Assembly (NCBI GenBank): GCA_019240115.1
Contig: JAFAYV010000026.1
Span: 1-43,614, forward strand
Direction of reading: 5' to 3'
Source of the DNA: Solirubrobacterales bacterium
GTDB lineage: Bacteria; Actinomycetota; Thermoleophilia; Solirubrobacterales; Solirubrobacteraceae
Length of the DNA stretch: 43,614 nt
Position 1 is the stretch's first letter; every line of letters starts with the position of its first letter. The position numbers were made by a program, and so were the translations under genes. The notes below the pieces were generated by a model. The model was given only the letters and a program-made list of their open reading frames with translations, made no database searches and was not told the origin of the DNA. Of the stretch, positions 15,648 to 23,928 are shown in pieces.

Positions 15648-16469
15648 ATGACCTCCACACTCGAGCTTTCAGACTCCTACGAGATCCCGCGGCTGGGCTT
15701 CGGCGTCTTCCAGATCCCGCCGGGCGACACCGCGTCGGTCGTCGAGAGGGCCCTGACCACCGGCTATCGCGCGATCGACACGGCGGCGATGTACGGCAAC
15801 GAGGCCGGCGTCGGCGAGGCGACCGCCCGCAGCCAGCTGGCCCGCTCCGACCTGTTCGTCACGACGAAGCTCGGCAACGGCGACCACGGCCGCGACAAGC
15901 CCAGGCAGGCGCTGCGCGAGAGCCTGGACCGGCTCGGGTACGACTCCATCGACCTCTACCTGATCCACTGGCCGCTGCCCGACCAGGACCTCTACGTCGA
16001 GAGCTGGCACGCGCTCTGCGATCTGCACGCCGACGGCGTCGCCCGGTCGATCGGGGTCTCGAACTTCAGCATCGATCACCTGCAACGGATCATCGACGCC
16101 AGCGGACGGGCGCCCGTCGTCAACCAGGTCGAGCTGCACCCGACCTTCCAGCAGGCCGAGCTGCGCGCCTTCCACGCCGAGCATGGCATCGCCACCGAGG
16201 CGTGGGGCCCGCTCGGCCGGGGCGCGGCGCTCCGCGACGAGACGATCGCGCAGATCGCCTCCGAGGTCTCGCGCACTCCGGCGCAGGTCGTGCTGCGCTG
16301 GCACCTGCAGCTCGGCAACATCGTGATTCCCAAGTCGGTCACCCCCGAGCGGATCGCCGAGAACTTCGACGTGTTCGACTTCGAGCTCACCGAGGAGCAG
16401 ATGGAGACGCTCGCGGACCTCGATACCGACGAGCGGATCGGACCCGACCCCGACGAGTTCACCGGCTGA
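15648..16469 (+). CDS. Aldo/keto reductase, AKR5-like
   Basis: 273 aa, NADPH-dependent (beta/alpha)8 barrel. The catalytic set is visible: RAIDTAAMYGNEAGVG (Asp and Tyr), FVTTKLGNG (Lys) and IDLYLIHWPLP (His). The coenzyme-binding end IVIPKSVTPERIAENFDVFD matches 2,5-diketo-gluconate reductase-like members. Three in-frame ATGs lie at 15639, 15642 and 15648; the last has GGGAAG 8 nt upstream and gives a normal N-terminus. The aldehyde or ketone substrate is unknown. Confidence 0.9.
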   Translation: MTSTLELSDSYEIPRLGFGVFQIPPGDTASVVERALTTGYRAIDTAAMYGNEAGVGEATARSQLARSDLFVTTKLGNGDHGRDKPRQALRESLDRLGYDSIDLYLIHWPLPDQDLYVESWHALCDLHADGVARSIGVSNFSIDHLQRIIDASGRAPVVNQVELHPTFQQAELRAFHAEHGIATEAWGPLGRGAALRDETIAQIASEVSRTPAQVVLRWHLQLGNIVIPKSVTPERIAENFDVFDFELTEEQMETLADLDTDERIGPDPDEFTG

Positions 16470-16471
16470 TC

Positions 16472-16477
16472 TATGCT
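16472..16477 (+). promoter_or_regulatory. -10 element TATGCT, biotinyl carrier gene
   Basis: TATGCT ends 10 nt before GTG 16488, just after the aldo/keto reductase stop. It contains the in-frame ATG 16473, which argues that the true start is the GTG. Confidence 0.4.
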
Positions 16478-16487
16478 CCGGGCGCCG

Positions 16488-16700
16488 GTGAGCGACATCG
16501 CAGCCCATATCACGGGGACCGTGTGGAAGATCGCGGTCCAGGTCGGCGATCCGGTCGACGAGGGCGAGGCCCTCATCATCCTCGAGTCGATGAAGATGGA
16601 GATGCCGGTCGAGGCCGAGGAGGCCGGCGTCGTGGCCGAGATCCGCTGTAGCGAGGGACAGTCGGTGTCCGAGGGCGACACGCTCGTTGTCCTGCGCTAG
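16488..16700 (+). CDS. Stand-alone biotinyl/lipoyl carrier domain (BCCP-like)
   Basis: 70 aa, essentially one biotinyl domain: DIAAHITGTVWKIAV, then the biotin-accepting hairpin ILESMKMEMPVEA (Lys of MKM), and EGQSVSEGDTLVVL. It would carry carboxyl groups for an acyl-CoA carboxylase encoded elsewhere; no carboxylase genes occur in the window. ATG 16473 would add five residues but overlaps the TATGCT hexamer. The end overlaps the enoyl-CoA hydratase gene by 14 nt, tying it to acyl-CoA metabolism. Confidence 0.88.
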   Translation: MSDIAAHITGTVWKIAVQVGDPVDEGEALIILESMKMEMPVEAEEAGVVAEIRCSEGQSVSEGDTLVVLR

Positions 16701-17484
16701 CTCGACCGGACGGCTCCTCGTCGACGAGCCGGCGCCGCACGTCACCCGGCTGACGATCTCCCATCACGGCAAGCGCGGCGCGCTCGATCAGGCGATCCTC
16801 GACGCGGTCGCGGCCACCCTCCCCCGCCTGGACGCGCGCTGCGTCATCCTGACCGGCGAGGGCGACACGTTCTCGGCCGGCTACGACCTCGCGGCGCTCC
16901 GCGAGGAGGCGCTGCCCGTTGATGCCGAGCGGCTCGTCGCGCACCCGTTCGCCGCCGCCATCGACGCCGTCGCGACCCATCCCCGCCCGATCGTCGCCGC
17001 GCTGAACGGCTCGGCGATCGGCGGCGGGCTCGAGCTCGCGATCGCCTGCGACCTGCGGATCGCCTCGGCGGCGGCCCGGCTCGGGATGCCGCCGGCGAAG
17101 CTCGGCCTCGTCTACTCGCACACCGGCATCCGCAAGTTCATCGAGACGATCGGCGCCCCCCGCACCCGTGAGCTGTTCCTCGTCGGCGATGCGATCGACG
17201 CCGACACGGCGCTCGGCTGGGGGCTGGTCAACGCCGTCGCACCCGCCGGCGACCTGGCCGCGGCGGCGGTCGACCTCGCCCGGCGGATCGCCGCCAACGC
17301 CCCGCTCGCCCAGCGCGGCAACAAGCGCGTCATCACCGCCGTGCTCGACGAGGCGGCGGCGATCGCGCCGGCGATCGAGCGCGAGCTGCTGGCGCTGCGT
17401 GAGGCGAGCTTTGCCACCGAGGACTTCCGCGAGGGCGTGCGCGCGTTCGAGGAGAAGCGCGACCCCGAGTTCACCGGACGCTGA
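16687..17484 (+). CDS. Enoyl-CoA hydratase/isomerase (crotonase) family
   Basis: 265 aa from TTG 16687, the only usable start before the domain. Crotonase features: CVILTGEGDTFSAGYDLAAL with the CoA oxyanion pocket, IVAALNGSAIGGGLELAIACD, and LGLVYSHTGIRKFIETIG. The Glu pair of classic hydratases is not clearly present at the usual sites (position 2 reads LGMPPAKLGLVYS), so an isomerase or hydrolase activity is possible. Translationally linked to the biotinyl carrier upstream and 1 nt from the next gene. Confidence 0.85.
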   Translation: MSCASSTGRLLVDEPAPHVTRLTISHHGKRGALDQAILDAVAATLPRLDARCVILTGEGDTFSAGYDLAALREEALPVDAERLVAHPFAAAIDAVATHPRPIVAALNGSAIGGGLELAIACDLRIASAAARLGMPPAKLGLVYSHTGIRKFIETIGAPRTRELFLVGDAIDADTALGWGLVNAVAPAGDLAAAAVDLARRIAANAPLAQRGNKRVITAVLDEAAAIAPAIERELLALREASFATEDFREGVRAFEEKRDPEFTGR

Positions 17485-17485
17485 A

Positions 17486-18169
17486 TTGGCGGGCTGGAGC
17501 GCCGTCCGGCTCGGCGATCCGGCCGGTCCGCGGCTCGTCGTGTTCGTCCACGGGGGCTTCTGGCGCGCCCGGTTCGACGCCGCCTGGATCGCCGAGCTGG
17601 CCCACGCCTGGGCGCAGCGAGGCGATTGCGTGTGGAACCTCGAGTACCCGCGGGTCGGCATGCCGGGCGGAGGCTGGCCCGGGACCGCCGAGGCGGTCGG
17701 CGCGGCGGTCGAGGCGGCCCTGCGCGCCGCCGCCGGCCGCCCGGTGGCGCTCGTCGGCCACTCGGCGGGGGGGCACCTCGCCGCCTGGGCGGCGCGAGAC
17801 CGTCCCGTCGCTTCGGTCGTCTCGCTCGCGGGCGTCCTCGATCTGCGCCGCGCGCACGCCCAGCGGCTCGGTGCCTCGGCGGTCGCCGACCTCGCCGACG
17901 AGCGCGCGCCGGCCGGCGCGTTCTTCGCCGCCGCGAGCCCGATCGAGCGCCTCCCGCTCGGCTCGCCGGCGCTGCTCGTGCACGGCGACGCCGACGCCAA
18001 CGTTCCGATCGAGCAGAGCCGCCGCTACGCCGAGGCCGCTCGCGCGGCCGGGGACGTGTGCGAGCTCGTCGAGCTATCGGGAGCCGACCACTTCGCGATC
18101 ACCGACCCCTCGGGGCCGGCGTGGCCGGCGCTCGAGCGGTGGCTGGGCGGGTTGGGCGCAGACGGCTGA
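17486..18169 (+). CDS. Alpha/beta hydrolase with HGGXW motif
   Basis: 227 aa from TTG 17486, one base after the hydratase stop. VVFVHGGFWRARFD carries the HGGXW oxyanion motif typical of kynurenine formamidase and the HSL-like esterases, VALVGHSAGGHLAAW is the nucleophile elbow, and LLVHGDADANVPIEQS plus GADHFAI supply the likely Asp and His. A formamidase role would need tryptophan-degradation genes nearby, and none are present; 'esterase' is the safe call. Confidence 0.85.
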   Translation: MAGWSAVRLGDPAGPRLVVFVHGGFWRARFDAAWIAELAHAWAQRGDCVWNLEYPRVGMPGGGWPGTAEAVGAAVEAALRAAAGRPVALVGHSAGGHLAAWAARDRPVASVVSLAGVLDLRRAHAQRLGASAVADLADERAPAGAFFAAASPIERLPLGSPALLVHGDADANVPIEQSRRYAEAARAAGDVCELVELSGADHFAITDPSGPAWPALERWLGGLGADG

Positions 18170-18195
18170 GCGGCTGGGCGGAGTCGCCGCCGCGG

Positions 18196-18750
18196 CTACG
18201 CCGGGGTCTCCCGCGCGCGCTTGCGCTCGGCCTTCTGGGCGCGCTTGGCGGCCTGGTACTCGGCGAGCCCCTGCGGCGAATCGACGTCGCCGAGCGTCGG
18301 ATGCCGGGGAACGAGCGCGTCGGCGGCGGCGACGCCGAAGTGCCTGGACAGGACGGCGGCCAGCGAGGTCACCTTCATCTCGCCGAAGCCGGGCAGAGCC
18401 GCCAGCGCAGCACGCAGCTCGCCGGCGTCGGCGGCATCGCGCCACACCCCAGCGGCGTCGCCGCCGTACTCGCGCTCGATATGGACGGCGAGGTCGTGGA
18501 CGCGCTTGGCCATCGCCCCGGGGTAGCGGTGTACCGCGGGGCGCTCGCGGAACACCGCGTCGAGGTCGGCGCTCGCGAGCGTGCCGGCGTCGAGAGCGCC
18601 GACTCGCTCGCGGATGACGAGCGGCCCGCTGAACGCCTTCTGCACGGTCACCTGCTGGTCGAGCGAGAAGCCGACGAGCAGCGCCATCGGATCGGAGGCG
18701 ATGAGCGCGTTGGCCTCGTCTGACTCGGTGAAGCACAAGCGCTCGGGCAC
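18196..18750 (-). CDS. HhH-GPD family protein (uncharacterised DNA-glycosylase-like)
   Basis: 184 aa starting VPERLCFTESDEANALIASD. It follows the TIGR03252-type uncharacterised HhH-GPD family: DPMALLVGFSLDQQVTVQKA, FREVPAVHRYPGAM-like helices and the LAALPGFGEMKVTSLAAVLS hairpin-helix block. The family resembles base-excision glycosylases, yet no lesion is established. The C-terminus is basic (KRAQKAERKRARE). GTG 18750 is chosen because a TATCCT hexamer ends 9 nt upstream; the frame is open far upstream but only as antisense to another gene. Confidence 0.82.
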   Translation of the reverse strand: MPERLCFTESDEANALIASDPMALLVGFSLDQQVTVQKAFSGPLVIRERVGALDAGTLASADLDAVFRERPAVHRYPGAMAKRVHDLAVHIEREYGGDAAGVWRDAADAGELRAALAALPGFGEMKVTSLAAVLSRHFGVAAADALVPRHPTLGDVDSPQGLAEYQAAKRAQKAERKRARETPA

Positions 18751-18752
18751 GA

Positions 18753-18797
18753 TCGCCGGAGGATAACCCGGGCCGGTCGCCGGAGGATAACCCGGGC
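18753..18797. repeat. 24-bp tandem duplication spanning a -10 element
   Basis: Two near-identical copies of tcgccggaggataacccggg, 24 bp apart, lie just upstream of the HhH-GPD gene. Each contains TATCCT on the minus strand (18760-18765 and 18784-18789). The duplication therefore doubles the predicted -10 hexamer of this gene. Confidence 0.75.
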
Positions 18798-18867
18798 GGG
18801 TCGGCTGGTATAAGTGATGCGGTCGCGGGTCGGCGCATCGACCGGGCGGCCGCACGGTTAGGGGAGC

Positions 18868-20322
18868 ATGAGATCGATGGGCACCACGACGCGGCGGCCG
18901 GTGCGCCACGTGCGGCGCGGCGGCGTGCTGGCGCTGGGCTGCCTGGCGCTGACCGCCGGGGTGGCGGCGGCGGGCACCGGCGGAGCCAGAACCGGCACAC
19001 TCGCCGGAGGCGTGACCGCGCCGCTCGACGCCGCGGGCGCGACCGGTCCGGTCGCCGGCGCCACCGTGACCGTCACCGGGCCGGGCGGCATCGACCGCAC
19101 GACCTCCACCGCCGCCGACGGCCATTTCGAGTTCGACGGGCTGCCGGCTCCGGCGAGCTACTCGATCAGCGCCGCACTCGGGAGCGCACCCCCCCGGGCC
19201 GACGCGGGCGTCACGGTCCCCGCAGGCGGTCTGGCCGCCGCCGACCTCGGACTCGCCTCCCTCGCGGCGACGGTCACCGGGCAGGTCACCAGCGGCCACG
19301 GCTCGCCGCTGCCCGGCATGACGGTGGCGGCCGACCCGACGTCCCGCACGGCCTGCCCGACCGGGGCGCTCTGCGGTCCGAGCACGACGACCGGCTCCGA
19401 CGGGCGTTACACGCTGCACGTCGCGCCGGGCACCGACGCCGTGTCGGTCCTCGACGGCTCGCGCATCGTGACCGCCCGCGCCGTCGCGCTCCTCCCCGGG
19501 GCGATGACCCGCGCCGACGTCGCCCTGCCCGCTGCGCCGGTCCCGACCGACACCGCGGCGCGCAACTCGCGGCGCGACCTGCGGCTGCTCAACGCCGAGC
19601 GGACGCGGGTCGGGCTCCCCAGCGGCCTCGTGCTCAACGACCGATGGTCGCGCGAGTGCGCCGCCCACGACGACTACGAGCGGCTCAACCACCTGCTCAG
19701 CCACACCGAGAACCCTCGGGCTCCGGGAGCGTCCCCGGGCGGCGCGTGGGCGGCCCGGGTCAGTCTGCTCGCGCAGGCGCGCTGGACCGCGGCCGCCAAT
19801 CCCTGGGAGATGGCCCCGATCCACCTGTTGCAGCTGTTCACGCCGTCCCTGAGCGTGATCGGGATCGACGACGGCCACGGGCTGCAGTGCGCCACCGCCC
19901 CTCCGGGGACCGTCCGCCGACCGGTGTCGGCCGACACGATCTTCACCTATCCCGGCAACGGGACCCGCGGCGTGCCGCCGCGCGAGACCGCCGAGGAGTC
20001 CCCGTTCGTGCCCGGCCAATTCGTCGGCATCCCCGCCGGGCGGACCGCGGGCCGCGAGCTGTTCGTCTACCTCGACCTCGCCGGCCGGGCGGGGCAGGCC
20101 CCGGTCCGGGTGCTGCGCGCCTCGCTGTCGCGAGCGGGGCATCCGGTGACCGTACGCTGGGTGGACGACTTCACCCCGACCGTCGGGCAGTACCTGACCG
20201 GCGCGATCCTCATCCCGCCGCGCCCGCTCGCCGCCGGCACGACCTATCGGGCGTCGGTCACGGTGGCCGACCGCTCGGGCACCCTGAGCCACGCCTGGAG
20301 CTTTCGGACCGGTGCACCGTGA
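18868..20322 (+). CDS. Secreted CAP/SCP-like protein with two CNA-B-like domains
   Basis: 484 aa. The signal peptide has a long basic N-region and the core GVLALGCLALTAGVAAAG. Two carboxypeptidase-regulatory-like beta domains follow, about 48-130 (ATVTVTGPGGIDRTTSTAAD) and 133-215 (ATVTGQVTSGHGSPLPGMTV). A CAP-like domain covers about 230-350: DLRLLNAERTRVGLPSG, ECAAHDDYERLNH, LLSHTENPRAPG and MAPIHLLQLFTP. The last 120 residues form a beta-rich end. CAP domains are found in secreted binding or protease-like proteins; catalysis is not assured. Promoter TATAAG around 18808 and the ribosome site GGGGAG fit ATG 18868. Confidence 0.75.
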   Translation: MRSMGTTTRRPVRHVRRGGVLALGCLALTAGVAAAGTGGARTGTLAGGVTAPLDAAGATGPVAGATVTVTGPGGIDRTTSTAADGHFEFDGLPAPASYSISAALGSAPPRADAGVTVPAGGLAAADLGLASLAATVTGQVTSGHGSPLPGMTVAADPTSRTACPTGALCGPSTTTGSDGRYTLHVAPGTDAVSVLDGSRIVTARAVALLPGAMTRADVALPAAPVPTDTAARNSRRDLRLLNAERTRVGLPSGLVLNDRWSRECAAHDDYERLNHLLSHTENPRAPGASPGGAWAARVSLLAQARWTAAANPWEMAPIHLLQLFTPSLSVIGIDDGHGLQCATAPPGTVRRPVSADTIFTYPGNGTRGVPPRETAEESPFVPGQFVGIPAGRTAGRELFVYLDLAGRAGQAPVRVLRASLSRAGHPVTVRWVDDFTPTVGQYLTGAILIPPRPLAAGTTYRASVTVADRSGTLSHAWSFRTGAP

Positions 20323-20338
20323 CGTCCGGGCGATGGCC

Positions 20339-20344
20339 TAGCGT
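20339..20344 (+). promoter_or_regulatory. -10 element TAGCGT, AONS-like gene
   Basis: TAGCGT ends 8 nt before ATG 20353; no ribosome site in the gap. Leaderless candidate. Confidence 0.4.
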
Positions 20345-20352
20345 GCCGCTCG

Positions 20353-21684
20353 ATGATCGAGATCGAGCCGCGGCTTGACGAGCTGAGCGCGCTAGGGCTC
20401 GGTCGGCGGTCTCGTCTCGTCAGCGGGCCCCAAGGCCCCCACGTGCTGGTCGACGGCCAGCCCGTCCTGCTGCTGTGCTCGGACAACCATCTCGGCCTCG
20501 CCGATCACCCCCGGCTGCGCCGGGCCGCCGCCGACGCGGCGGAGCGCTGGGGCGTCGGCGCGGGCGGATCGCGCCTCGTCGCCGGCACGATGACGATCCA
20601 CCGGCGGCTCGAGGAGCGCCTGGCGGGGGTCACCGGCCGCCATGCGTCGCTGCTGTTCGGCTCGCGTTTGCTGGCCAACGCCGGGGCGATCGCGGCGCTC
20701 GCCCGCCCCGGCGACGTGATCTTCGCCGACGAGGGCAACCACGCGTCGATCGCCGACGGCTGCCGGTTGTCGGGCGCCGAGGTCTTCCTCTACGGCCACG
20801 GCGACGTCGAGCACCTGCGATGGGGGATCGGCGAGGCCGGGGGTCGCGGGGCGCTCATCGTCTCCGAGAGCGTGTTCTCGATCGACGGCGAGGCCGCTCC
20901 GCTGATCGAGCTCGTCGAGCTCGCCTTGCGCTTCGGTCTGCGCACGGTCATCGACGAGACCCACGGGCTCGGCGCCTGCGGTCCCGGCGGCCGCGGGCTG
21001 CTCGCCGAGCTCGCGCTCGACGAGCAGGTCGACGTGATCGTCGGCTCGCTCGGCACCGCGCTCGGCGCCCACGGCGGGTTCGTCGCCTGCGATCAGACGA
21101 TGGCTCGCTATCTCGTCAACGCCGCATCGACCTTCGCCCACGCGACCGCGCTCGCGCCGCCGGTGGTCGCGGGCGCCCTCGCCGCGCTCGAGCTGCTCGC
21201 CGAGCGGCCCCGGATGGTGACGCGACTCGCGCTCAACGCCGCGGTCCTGCGCGCCGGCCTCGGCGAGGCGGGGTGGGCGGTCACCGGCGACCGCGGAGCG
21301 ATCATGTCGCTGCCGATCGGCGAGGCTCAGCGAGCCATCGGCCTCGCCGAGGCCGCCCTCGCCGCCGGCGTCTTCGTCGAGGCGATCCGGCCGCCGGCGG
21401 TGCCCGACGCGGCCTCCCGGGTCCGCCTCGCGGTCATGGCCACCCATCAGGCCTCCGAGCTCGGAGCCGCCGCCGCCACGTTGCGCGAGGCGGCGCGCTC
21501 GGTCGGCGTCGATCCCCGCTCTATGGCGAGGGTGTCCCACGACGAGGCGGGGCTGTGGACCGCCCGCGCAGGTCTCGGCGCCGACGGGGAGCCGGTGGCC
21601 GTGGACCCGGCCGCGACCGAGCTGACGGGAGCCACCGGGGTGTTCGACTTCGAAGCGCCCGAGCCGGCTCGCCGCGCGGCCTAG
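20353..21684 (+). CDS. AONS/BioF-like fold-type I protein lacking the PLP lysine
   Basis: 443 aa of the alpha-oxoamine synthase family (BioF, KBL, ALAS, SPT), which condenses an amino acid with an acyl-CoA. Nearly every family block is present: LCSDNHLGLADHP, WGVGAGGSRLVAGT, DEGNHASIADGCRLSG (His130, PLP-stacking), SVFSIDGEAAPL, VIDETHGLGACGPGGRG (Asp201, His204) and the post-lysine GGFVACDQ. The lysine that binds PLP, expected in a TxGKAxG context (Lys236 in E. coli BioF), is replaced: the sequence reads GSLGTALGAHGG, Thr235, codon ACC at 21055. Normal synthase chemistry should be impossible. There is also a 50-60 residue C-terminal extension. No other biotin gene is nearby; NUDIX follows at 63 nt. 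Confidence 0.85.
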   Translation: MIEIEPRLDELSALGLGRRSRLVSGPQGPHVLVDGQPVLLLCSDNHLGLADHPRLRRAAADAAERWGVGAGGSRLVAGTMTIHRRLEERLAGVTGRHASLLFGSRLLANAGAIAALARPGDVIFADEGNHASIADGCRLSGAEVFLYGHGDVEHLRWGIGEAGGRGALIVSESVFSIDGEAAPLIELVELALRFGLRTVIDETHGLGACGPGGRGLLAELALDEQVDVIVGSLGTALGAHGGFVACDQTMARYLVNAASTFAHATALAPPVVAGALAALELLAERPRMVTRLALNAAVLRAGLGEAGWAVTGDRGAIMSLPIGEAQRAIGLAEAALAAGVFVEAIRPPAVPDAASRVRLAVMATHQASELGAAAATLREAARSVGVDPRSMARVSHDEAGLWTARAGLGADGEPVAVDPAATELTGATGVFDFEAPEPARRAA

Positions 21685-21734
21685 GTCCGGCGAGCCGGCG
21701 GGCGCGGGCGGGCCCGGAGGGCCGGCGAGAGGAG

Positions 21735-21740
21735 TAGGGT
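21735..21740 (+). promoter_or_regulatory. -10 element TAGGGT, NUDIX gene
   Basis: TAGGGT ends 7 nt before GTG 21748. Weaker match, but same spacing as the other leaderless candidates. Confidence 0.35.
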
Positions 21741-21747
21741 CGATCCG

Positions 21748-22386
21748 GTGCAGGACGGACGGCCAGCTCCGGGCGAGGTGTTCCACGACGGTCCGGTGAC
21801 CGAGCCGCGGCGAGCCGCCACCGTCATCCTGCTGCGCGACGGCCCCGACGGGCTCGAGGTGCTGCTCGTCCAGCGCAACCCGAGGGCGCGCTTCATGGGC
21901 GGGGCGTGGGTGTTCCCCGGCGGGGCGGTCGACCCCGGGGAGGGGCACGGCGAGGCGGCCGTGCGCGCCGCCGGCGTGCGCGAGCTCAACGAGGAGGCGG
22001 GCATCGCCCTGCGCGATGCCGACGAGCTCGTGGCCTTCTCGCGCTGGATCACCCCCGCCCGCTCGAAGATCCGCTACGACACGGAGTTCTTCCTCGCGGC
22101 GCTCCCCGACGGCCAGGAGCCGCGGATCGACGGCTCGGAGATCGTTGCCGTGTGCTGGTCGACGCCGGCAGCGGCGCTCGACGCGGCGCATTCGGGCGAG
22201 ATGCTCCTCGTGTTCCCGACGATCAAGACCCTCGAGCAGCTCTCGGCCTTCACGTCGGTCGACGGGCTCGTCGGCCATGCGCGGGACCAGCCGGTGCGTG
22301 CGGTGGAGCCGCGCGTCGTCGGCGAGGGCGAGACCGCGCGGATCGTGCTGCCCGACGAGCGCCGCGGCGCCGCCCCGCCGTCCTGA
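21748..22386 (+). CDS. NUDIX hydrolase with expanded Nudix box
   Basis: 212 aa. The core follows RAATVILLRDGPDGLEVLLV, then WVFPGGAVDPGEGHGEAA and GVRELNEEAGI. Compared with the standard Gx5Ex7REUxEExGU, the gap between the first Glu and REL is 12 instead of 7 residues, as in NUDT19-like or CoA-pyrophosphatase-like members. The aromatic segment FSRWITPARSKIRYDTEFFL is shared with that subgroup. It would cleave a nucleoside diphosphate-X bond (CoA, ADP-ribose or NAD are candidates). Convergent with ccdA, 10-bp gap. Confidence 0.88.
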   Translation: MQDGRPAPGEVFHDGPVTEPRRAATVILLRDGPDGLEVLLVQRNPRARFMGGAWVFPGGAVDPGEGHGEAAVRAAGVRELNEEAGIALRDADELVAFSRWITPARSKIRYDTEFFLAALPDGQEPRIDGSEIVAVCWSTPAAALDAAHSGEMLLVFPTIKTLEQLSAFTSVDGLVGHARDQPVRAVEPRVVGEGETARIVLPDERRGAAPPS

Positions 22387-22396
22387 GTGTCCGCGG

Positions 22397-23128
22397 TCAG
22401 GTGTCGTTGGTGAAGTTGGGCAGGCCGAGGGTCTGCAGCCAGTGGCTGACCTGGACGTTGAGCTGGGTGAACTCGCCGGTCCAGATGAGGACGCCCATCG
22501 CGATCAGGACCGCGCCGCCGACGCCGATGACCAGCGGGTAATGGCGCTTGATGACCGCGAAGGCGGCCGTGGCGGTCCCGAAGGCGAGCCCCGTGATCAG
22601 GAACGGCACGCCGAGACCGAGGCAGTAGACGGCGAGCAGGATCGCGCCCCGCGAGGCGGAGTCCGAGGTGCCGGCGGCAGTGACGATCGCTCCGAGGGTC
22701 GGCCCGGTGCACGGCGTCCATGCGAGCGCGAACGCGGCCCCGGTCAGAACCGGGCCGCCACGCCCAGCGCGGGCGGTGAGCCGGTCGACGTGCCATTCGC
22801 GGCTGAGCGCGGGCACGAGCGGGGCGAGCACGAACAGCACCCCCATGGCGACGATCACCGCGCCCGAGATCTTCAGCGCCGCCGGCCCGGTGAGCGCCGT
22901 ACGCAGCGCCCGCTGGCCGAGCAGCCCGAGCACGATGAAGATGAACGAGAAGCTGCCGATGAAGGCGAGGCTCGGACCGATCACCCGCCGCGTGCGGACC
23001 TCCCCCGGCGGGCCGCCCGCGACCGCCGAGATGTAGCCGGGCACGAGCGGCAGCACGCACGGCGACAGGAAGGAGATCAGCCCCGCGCCGAAGGCGACCG
23101 GAAATCCGATACCCGACGCCGCATCCAT
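22397..23128 (-). CDS. ccdA: CcdA-type thiol-disulfide transporter
   Basis: 243 aa, six membrane helices. The two redox cysteines sit in the pseudo-symmetric motifs FLSPCVLPLVPGY (helix 1) and AWTPCTGPTLGAI (helix 4). CcdA moves electrons from cytoplasmic thioredoxin to extracytoplasmic thiol proteins, often for cytochrome c maturation. No thioredoxin-like partner or cytochrome gene is present here, so its client is unknown. TAGCCT lies 12 nt upstream of ATG 23128. Confidence 0.92.
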   Translation of the reverse strand: MDAASGIGFPVAFGAGLISFLSPCVLPLVPGYISAVAGGPPGEVRTRRVIGPSLAFIGSFSFIFIVLGLLGQRALRTALTGPAALKISGAVIVAMGVLFVLAPLVPALSREWHVDRLTARAGRGGPVLTGAAFALAWTPCTGPTLGAIVTAAGTSDSASRGAILLAVYCLGLGVPFLITGLAFGTATAAFAVIKRHYPLVIGVGGAVLIAMGVLIWTGEFTQLNVQVSHWLQTLGLPNFTNDT

Positions 23129-23159
23129 CGCTGACCCCGCAGGCTACCGACGCCGGAGC

Positions 23160-23231
23160 GCGGGCGGCGCAGGGGGCGCGGGCGGCGCAGGCGGCGCGGG
23201 CGGCGCGGGCGGCGCGGGCGGCGCGGGCGGC
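23160..23231. repeat. 9-bp minisatellite gcgggcggc, 8 units
   Basis: Eight 9-bp units, most identical, two variant, fill the intergenic space upstream of ccdA and the GNAT gene. Read as protein it would give Gly/Ala/Arg strings, but no gene spans it. Probably slippage-generated and likely variable between strains. Confidence 0.85.
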
Positions 23232-23286
23232 GAGCGCCCAGGTACGCCCGCGGGGCGATCCTCGAGGATCCGCTTTCATCCGCACG

Positions 23287-23835
23287 ATGCCCGACGACGG
23301 CGTGCCCGAGCTCCGGACCCCGCGGATCCTAATGCGCCAGTTCCGCCAGAGCGACCTTGACGCGTACGCCGCGATGGTCGCCGATCCCGAGGGTGCGCGG
23401 TTCCTCGGCCCGCTGCTGCACCGCGAGCAGGCGTGGCGCGGTATGGCGATGCACGCCGGGCAGTGGGCATTGCGGGGCTATGGCAGCTGGGCGGTGCAGC
23501 AGCGCCGCGACGGATCGTTCCTCGGCCGCGTCGGCCTGTGGCACCCCGAGGGATGGCCCGGCATCGAGCTCGGCTGGATCCTCGCCCGGCCCGCCTGGGG
23601 TCACGGGTACGCCACTGAGGCGGCCGGGCTCGCGATGCGCTGGGCATGGTCGACGCTGGGGCTCCCGCGGCTCATCTCGCTCATCGATCCCGACAACCTC
23701 GCCTCGGTCGCGGTTGCGCGCAGGATCGGGATGAGCCCCGCCGGCGAAGCGGAGATCTGCGGCCACCGCGTCGTCGTCTACGCCGTCGACGCCCCCGGAT
23801 CGGACGCCGACGCCCGGTCGGCCAATCGGTGGTGA
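23287..23835 (+). CDS. GNAT N-acetyltransferase (RimJ/RimL-like)
   Basis: 182 aa. LRTPRILMRQFRQSDLDAYA is the usual N-terminal strand of the RimJ/RimL group, IELGWILARPAWGHGYATEA carries the acetyl-CoA pyrophosphate loop (WGHGYAT), and LISLIDPDNLASVAVARRIG is the conserved C-terminal motif with the bulge Asn. It acetylates an amine, perhaps a protein N-terminus or small molecule. Alone in its transcription unit. The C-terminus ends in a non-conserved polar tail. Confidence 0.9.
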   Translation: MPDDGVPELRTPRILMRQFRQSDLDAYAAMVADPEGARFLGPLLHREQAWRGMAMHAGQWALRGYGSWAVQQRRDGSFLGRVGLWHPEGWPGIELGWILARPAWGHGYATEAAGLAMRWAWSTLGLPRLISLIDPDNLASVAVARRIGMSPAGEAEICGHRVVVYAVDAPGSDADARSANRW

Positions 23836-23928
23836 GGCGCGCCGCGAAGGCGTAGGATCCCGGTCCCGCAGAGCGCTCGCGGCCGGAGCTTCCCACTGGC
23901 TCGCGCGTTACAGTGGCCAGGGTATCCA

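Noticed and set aside
18751-20292. Upstream extension of the HhH-GPD frame on the minus strand
   Set aside because: It is antisense to the secreted CAP gene, and a -10 hexamer near GTG 18750 marks the real start.
20392-22278. Minus-strand open frame of 628 codons
   Set aside because: Antisense to the AONS-like and NUDIX genes; no family pattern.
23160-23231. CRISPR-like array
   Set aside because: The 9-bp units are contiguous with no spacers; it is a minisatellite.
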